A stretch of DNA of 64,000 nucleotides from Dreissena polymorpha (lineage: Eukaryota; Mollusca; Bivalvia; Myida; Dreissenidae), in NCBI RefSeq assembly GCF_020536995.1, contig NC_068359.1, positions 123,841,272 to 123,905,271 of the forward strand. Direction: 5' to 3'. The notes beneath the pieces were generated by a model. The model made no database searches and had not been told where the DNA came from. It was given only the letters and a program-made list of their open reading frames with translations. This document shows positions 58,759 to 64,000 of the stretch, piece by piece. The first letter of the stretch is position 1, and each line of letters opens with the position of its first letter. A program made the position numbers and the translations under genes.

Positions 58759-59566
58759 GCCGGTAGAGCCCCGGTCCATACCGGTTAGGTAACGCAGGTC
58801 GACAGGCGAGAACCAGGATGATTCTTAGAATTATTTTAACGCGGTCATACTATTTTCCAGTGCCGCCCCGGTTGAAGCCTGTCAACAGCCCGGCAGAGTC
58901 CCGGTCAACCCCGGACTGGTTTATACCGGTGAAGCCCCGGCAGTGCACTGGTTGTCGCAGGAAATGCCCCGGTTGATCCCCGGTGAAAGCCGGCAGCGTT
59001 CCGGCAGAGCCCCGGTATACCGTCACTACGCCGGCACTCAAAAGGGCTATATCGGCATCAGACCCCGGTAGAGCTTCGGCAACGCCCCGGTTTAACCGGT
59101 AACAACCGGGGCTCCACCGGGAAAGTATTAAAATGTTTAATACCTCCGGTATGAACCTGGAGTCACATCTAAGGACCGACAAAGACCGGCTTGGCATGGT
59201 AAAAACCGGGACTGCACCGGGAACAACCGGGACGGCACCGTAAGAGCGCCGGTTTACTTATGTACCGTAGCTATACCGGGACTCTGTCGGCATTCACCAG
59301 GCTCGCCGTAGCTATGCCGAGGTCTGTTTTGGCCCCGATGGAGCTACGGTGCCGTCCCGGTTGTTCCCGGTGCAGTCCTGGTTGCTCCAAGTGCCACGCC
59401 GGTCGTTGCCGGTGACTCCCGGTTCATCCCGGAGGTATTACACATTTAAATATTTTCCCGATGGAGCCCCGGTGGTCCACAGTTCATCACGGTGGAGCAC
59501 CGGTTCATCCCGATAGGGCCCCGGTTCATCCCGGTAGATGCCTGATCACGCACCGGGGCTCCGCCA
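58759..59566. repeat. CCGG-dense array
   Basis: Dozens of short variants of GCCCCGGTTnATCCCGGT and ACCGGGAACAACCGGGAC are packed into ~800 bp, far more GC- and CpG-rich than anything else in the window. There is no fixed period. Frames in it are low-complexity. Confidence 0.8.
59107..59473. repeat. large inverted repeat inside the CCGG array
   Basis: Left arm 59107-59242 (CGGGGCTCCACCGGGAAA ... CCGGGACGGCACCGTA) and right arm about 59345-59473 (TACGGTGCCGTCCCGG ... TTTTCCCGATGGAGCCCCGG) are inverse copies with scattered differences, with about 100 bp between. Confidence 0.75.
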
Positions 59567-60939
59567 GCATCAGAGTGAGACTGGGCCTTAACTGCGTTGT
59601 AACACGAGGTAAATGTACTGGCCGTCATGTACGCAGTAAACCCACAACCACACCTTCACAACAATACATTGATTAAGCAATTGCGGATGTGTGCCATTGG
59701 GGTCCTACTTTCCACACCTTACGGCTGTTACAGGTGTTGATTTTACTGTTAAAATCGTGTATACTAACATGAAATTCATCTCAAAATTAGTTGGTGATAA
59801 CAGATTTTCAAGAAAATCGCTTTGATATATACAATGTAAAAATCAAAATCCGTATGAGATAAAGAAGGATCGAAGTTGGGACATGGGATTTACTTTGACA
59901 TAAGCAGTGTTTCGAGATAAGCGAGTTGGACATAACGAGGATCGAATGTTATTTGAAAAAGAATACCGTATGCTAAAAACCTATCGTCGGTCTCTATCCT
60001 AAAGAACGTATAAGGAATTGTCACAAGGTGAAGATGACGACATTAGGTTCTCGACTCTCAACTGTCGTCTTATTTATGGATTTTCGATTTTGATCGTTTC
60101 CTTTGGCCTAGTCGTGAATTTAATTATATGATAATAATGTGCATTACCATGTCGACTGTGCGCCTCGGATAATTTTTTGTCGTTGTTACTACCTCTTCCT
60201 CAAAGGAAACATCCAGCCACTCCATGACTGTGTGTTTAAAAAAAAACTTTTCTTTCTTTCGCCTTTGAGAGATAACCAATACGTCTTCTGTGAGAAACCT
60301 ATACACGCTAAAGCGTTGTCGTAGCGAGGCATATACGTATACTGTCAGAGACATGAGCATGCATAATATGACTACTAAGCCTTTTATTCTGATAACTGCT
60401 TCACCCAACACATGTATAAACACACCAGTGGCTTAACGATACATACATCGATATGGAAATTGTAAAATTGTGTCAATAAAACACAGTTGTAAACCTTAAT
60501 TGCATTTTTTGAAGTGAAACATGACTTCGGTTTGATAAATCAGCGGTATATTTAATATTTAACCGCATAAACCAGACAGATGTTGAATCATAATTTGATG
60601 TAACCGGTCTGTGAAATGTTATTGTGCTTAAATTCAAAGTTTTGTTATTACAAAAGCATAATCTTACCTGTTTTAAACACAAATTTCCACTCATCCGTTC
60701 TTCGATGTCATGTGTATTTACACAATGTTTTCGTAGTAAAACATATACCCGACGTCGTAGCGAAACGAACTACGCTTATACTTCGTCAGCCCCCAGTGGC
60801 TTTGTTGTTTCAAATAAAATAATCAATACTACAGGTAAATATGCATATGATTAATTATTGATAAAACATAGTTTATTCAAAGATTGATGTTGTGTTTTAT
60901 GCATGCCAATTCTCCTCATGAATATCTGTAAAATATCAA

Positions 60940-61207
60940 CCCAAACCATGAAGTTTAACGTTCAAATCTCGTATCGTATCTGAGCTATAGCCCTGAAAAG
61001 TTACATCATACAAAACGACAAAGGGCAATAACTTCTATTCAAGAAAGTGTATGTTTATGGCTCATGTCCACTTCTCCTCATTGATATCTATACACCAATG
61101 AAGTTTCATGTTGATATCTTACATAGTTTCGGAGATATAGCCCTGAAAAGTTTGGCGACAGACGGACGGACAATGCCAAATTCATATCTATCCGCCATTA
61201 GCGGGGA
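60940..61207 (-). repeat. tandem-core element, minus orientation, partial
   Basis: Read on the minus strand it starts TTATTCCCCGCTAATGGCGG, GTCCGTCCGTCTGTCGCC. Two ~110-bp units follow with CTTTTCAGGGCTATA and AACATGAAACTTCATTGG-type motifs. The 3' end is not evident. Confidence 0.6.
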
Positions 61208-61502
61208 ATAATAATGCAGAAACTGACGAATTTCTATTGAACAGTGGAAATGGTTAAATCACGACATTTAATAGAAATATAAAATTTTATGGGAGATTAT
61301 ACATAATGCTTTGAAGTTTTTATTATAAGATTATTTATAAGAATGGAGGTTCATTACACAATTTTATGGAATGTATGGACTTAATAAATTACGACTACAC
61401 AATCTTTTAACGTAATTAAACCACGTAATTTAAACATGTGAGCTGTGCGCTAAGTCCAATGCGAGGGCTGAGCCAGATATACAGTCAAAACATAATGGGC
61501 CT

Positions 61503-61761
61503 CTGTCTAGGAAAACGTAGATTAATGCATGTAAGTAATGTGTCATTTAGAATATTAGCCTGTGCAGTCCATACTTGCTTATCAGGGACGACAATTACCG
61601 CCTAAGGTGGATTTTCGCTAAGAAGAGACTTTGTTTAAACGAAAACTACCATAAAAGCGGAAAGCGTCGTCCCTGATAAGCCTTTGCGGACTCCACAGGC
61701 CAATCTGTGACGACACTTTACGCAGATGCGTTCAGTCCCATATTTTTTTGCCAGAACGCAG
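61503..61761. mobile_element. double-hairpin MITE copy
   Basis: AGCCTGTGCAGTCCATAC, TTATCAGGGACGACAATTAC, AAAGCGTCGTCCCTGATAAG and CTGTGACGACACTTTACGC are diverged members of the 12759 family. Confidence 0.65.
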
Positions 61762-62077
61762 CTAATATCCATCATGCTGGCGGACATTTCTCAAGAGGAC
61801 ATGCAGAGTACAAAAACATTTCGTTATCCAATATTTACAGAATTAGTTTTACTTTTTGTGAGCATTCTATAGGATTCTATTAATCAATCAATACTGAATT
61901 GTATGTTCATACAAAATCTACCATAACAGTTTACCTTTATTTGATTTATAAAAGATCGACTTAAAAAATGTAAATATAGGCAACTGCCGCGCATTAGCAC
62001 GATTACCGTATTTCAAAAGCATAGTCAGTCAGCAGCACATTGTCATTTTAGTATAATAGTCCTTTGATTATTTGTCG

Positions 62078-62312
62078 CGTTCTGGGAAAACTGGGCTTAA
62101 TGCATGTGATTGAAGAGTCGTCCCAGGTTAGCCTTTTCAAATCGCACTGGGTAATCGGAGACGACACTTCGCTTTTAAGGTATTTTTCGTTTAAAGGAAG
62201 CTTCTTAGTGAAAATCCAGTTGAGGCGGAAAGTGTGCCAGATTAGCCTGTACGGAGCGATAATCTGTGACGACACTTTACGCACTTGTATTAAGCCCAGT
62301 TGTCGCAGAACG
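62078..62312. mobile_element. double-hairpin MITE copy
   Basis: CGTTCTGGGAAAACTGGGCT and AAGCCCAGTTGTCGCAGAACG are the inverted ends, with worn hairpins GTCGTCCCAGGTTAGCC and TGACGACACTTTACGC inside. Confidence 0.7.
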
Positions 62313-62930
62313 AGGCTTATGTTTGCTTATGAAATGGAAGTGTCCTATAATTGTCATAATGCCAACATCAATAAACATGTACCAAATAGGTCAGAGTCTC
62401 CTTCGGGTAAACATTGGGCACGGAATACAAACATCTGTCAAAGTTTCTGTCAGCAATATCAAATGGGCCACACAATAAACCACACACACGATGTACCAAA
62501 GTGAACGCAATGGCTCTGGTTGAAACAATTAAAGTAAATCGATTACTCAGGTACCATAACCGTTTGTTGTCAAGCACCAGAAATCAATCAAATAAGCAAA
62601 CGCGGAGTTGCATGGCCAAAAGCTGGTCGATATATAATCGTTAACAGGTCGATGTGAAATACAGAATACAATTGAAGATATTTCAGGCAATGAGACTTGA
62701 TAACCCACAGAGTCACCAGGAACTCGGAAGTACTTTTTGTGCTAATTATTGAGATTGAGCAGATCTTAACTTTGTTGAACATGAGCCTTAGAACATAGTT
62801 TAGCACTATACCAACCTGTGCGACTGTATTATATTTTCCAGAGATTTAGAGTTTTTGTTTGAAAACATACTATTGCAATATAACTATTTAAATTAGATTT
62901 GCTTTTAAGTGATCATTGTTCGAAGGAGAA
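62313..62930. other. upstream region of the 62931 exon, nothing recognised
   Basis: No repeat or exon was recognised. Short frames (to 62504) have no known match. Confidence 0.35.
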
Positions 62931-62996
62931 ATGGAGACCCTGCTGAAGAACGAGGCTGTGCGCGCAAAAATCAAAGGACTGTCGCCTCCAGTTAAA
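62931..62996 (+). CDS. probable first coding exon of an unidentified gene (partial)
   Basis: ATG at 62931 in a good context (GGAGAAATGG) opens METLLKNEAVRAKIKGLSPP VK, 22 codons, ending at a consensus donor GTAAGTT in phase 0. Base composition is coding-like compared with the surroundings. I do not recognise the protein with confidence. The pattern (EAVRAKIKGLSPPVK, possibly preceding KRR) loosely recalls the region before the dimerisation helix of NAP1-like histone chaperones, but 22 residues are too few to decide. Later exons would lie beyond the window. Confidence 0.5.
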
Positions 62997-63588
62997 GTAA
63001 GTTTTCATTTAATAATTTAAATACTCGTTCATCATTCTTCAAAATCAGAATAATGGTATGTTGTTGCAATTTCAGTGGGTTCTTGAATTCAATCGACGGT
63101 AGATCTCGAAGGCCATGTGCAAATATGATGTTAGTTCTACTTCTTGGGTTGAGTAGTGAAGTTGCATATTGTAACAATTCCATTTTTTTATTGTATGGCG
63201 CGCAATAGTTTTTTTTTAAAGGGACGGACCGCTACTATAATTTCAACTGTTTAGCATTTAAAATGCAATTGCAATGCTGTCGTGTGTATTTCGTTACATT
63301 CCGAGTATTGTGATTACGTCGCTTACAAAAGCGCGCTTACTGTAAATACCCGAACGTCTCACGTCGCCCTTACACTCACGATGACAAGATTTTGATCATT
63401 GCGATTCGCCTTGTTGCATGCCTGATACTGTGTCACTTGGTCAAAAGGGTTATATATAGTTACTTCTATAAAAATAATTGTGATGTCAGGTAAGAATAAT
63501 TGTTAACTCATTCAACTAGTGTTTCATTTGTTCACACATACAATTTTAATGTATAAAATTTAACTCATCGGACCAAGAAGTATTGTCG
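62997..63588. other. intron-like sequence, nothing recognised
   Basis: No exon or TIR was found between the 62931 exon and the next MITE. Confidence 0.35.
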
Positions 63589-63592
63589 TTAA

Positions 63593-63816
63593 CCCATTTA
63601 TGCCTAGCGTCAAGAAAAAAAATGCATTGGCAAACAGCGTAGACCCAGATGAGACGCCGCATGATGCGGCGTCTCATCAGGGTCGGCGCTGTTTGCTTTA
63701 AGGAATTTCTGTAAGAAATATTCTTAATATAGAAAAAAATATACTAGACATCCCTCATTTTGGAAATAAATTGATCCAATTTAGGAAGATGGGAGAGTCC
63801 ACTAGGCATAAATGGG
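63593..63816. mobile_element. piggyBac-like MITE, CCCATTTATGCCTAG ends
   Basis: CCCATTTATGCCTAG and CTAGGCATAAATGGG are inverted ends; TTAA stands on the left (63589-63592) and TCAA on the right, a TTAA with one change. It has a GC-rich hairpin GATGAGACGCCGCAT / ATGCGGCGTCTCATC with a 1-base loop, extended by CAAACAGCG...CGCTGTTTG. I recall this as a very common Dreissena repeat. Confidence 0.8.
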
Positions 63817-63917
63817 TCAAACCTTTGCGCGACGCTTAGCCAAACCAAAAAGGCTGGAGAATAGTTTATTCTACAACTGTTATAATCGCATTCGACTATT
63901 GGATTCAATTATATTAA

Positions 63918-63921
<4 letters not shown>

Positions 63922-64000
<79 letters not shown>
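63922..64000. repeat. (TA)n microsatellite at the window end
   Basis: An uninterrupted TA dinucleotide run of nearly 80 bases continues to the last base. It may mark a contig edge. Confidence 0.95.

Larger units (their letters stand above)
57776..60798. mobile_element. 3-kb TIR element with ~75-bp TIRs, TSD GCTTT
   Basis: The left end CACTGGGGGCTGACGAGGTA, continuing TAAGCGTAGTCCGTTTCGCTA and on to ACTACGAAAACAT, is matched in inverse at 60724-60798 with few differences. GCTTT flanks it at 57771-57775 and 60799-60803. The core has a GC-rich ACCGG/CCGGT array (58759-59566). No transposase was recognised; an ORF-like stretch near 58291-58390 (MQFAVNADCHFPVQKM) has no known match. Superfamily uncertain. 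Confidence 0.75.

Noticed and set aside
58850-59197. 115-codon minus-strand frame
   Set aside because: It lies wholly in the CCGG-dense array; composition is dictated by the repeats.

Overview
The window looks like nuclear DNA of a bivalve mollusc, most likely a dreissenid mussel. The basis is three intron-bearing or intronless animal genes, AT-rich intergenic DNA, and several short repeat families that I remember as abundant in bivalves and especially Dreissena (the ACTGGGC / GTGTCGTCCC double-hairpin MITE, the CCCATTTATGCCTAG MITE, and tandem-core elements ending CTTGTT). The species call is recollection plus inference, not a database result. No prokaryotic features, CRISPR arrays, rRNA genes or recognisable retroviral or LTR elements were seen.

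Genes. (1) A TBP-like factor (TBPL1/TRF2) lies on the + strand, with five coding exons from 2081 to 11458. (2) SF3B5, the small SF3b splicing subunit, is an intronless gene on the - strand at 22273-22530. (3) RCC1, the Ran guanine-nucleotide exchange factor, lies on the + strand with eleven coding exons from 45829 to 53376. (4) A probable first coding exon of an unidentified + strand gene is at 62931-62996, with the rest of the gene outside the window. The first three act in core nuclear processes (transcription initiation, splicing, Ran/chromatin), but nothing suggests they are co-regulated. They are separated by 11-23 kb of repeats.

The rest is mostly transposon debris, which can be dissected by terminal inverted repeats (TIRs) and target-site duplications (TSDs). 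The largest group is a set of hAT-like elements starting CAG and flanked by exact or near-exact 5-bp TSDs (2380, 4521, 6208, 19871, 33201, 36348, 38709, 39633, 41783). The one at 2380-3982 still carries a decayed TTF-type zinc-finger gene of the ZNF862/C17orf113 kind. Other elements are: two copies of a Mutator-like MITE with 9-bp TSDs (25808 and 46262), one of them split by a 795-bp element full of GTACGTCGACGTAC palindromes; a 2.4-kb element with CAAAGACCTATA ends (28005) plus a 38-bp palindrome made only of those ends and flanked by its own 7-bp TSD (30542); a 3-kb element with ~75-bp TIRs and a CCGG-dense, partly palindromic core (57776); a 4.4-kb element with another inserted in it (17303/19871); piggyBac-like TTAA MITEs with strong hairpins (44629, 63593); a TTAA MITE carrying a tRNA-like sequence (31224); a tRNA-derived SINE (16221); and a FLYWCH/MULE transposase remnant beside SF3B5 (23064-23802).

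A second large class has central 145-200 bp tandem repeats, a 5' hairpin and a 3' end in CTTGTT (3242, 13917, 15381, 37831, 40806, 42213, 48231, 55902, 56566, 60940). These resemble the bivalve 'pearl'/Helitron-like non-autonomous elements in layout. That classification is inference.
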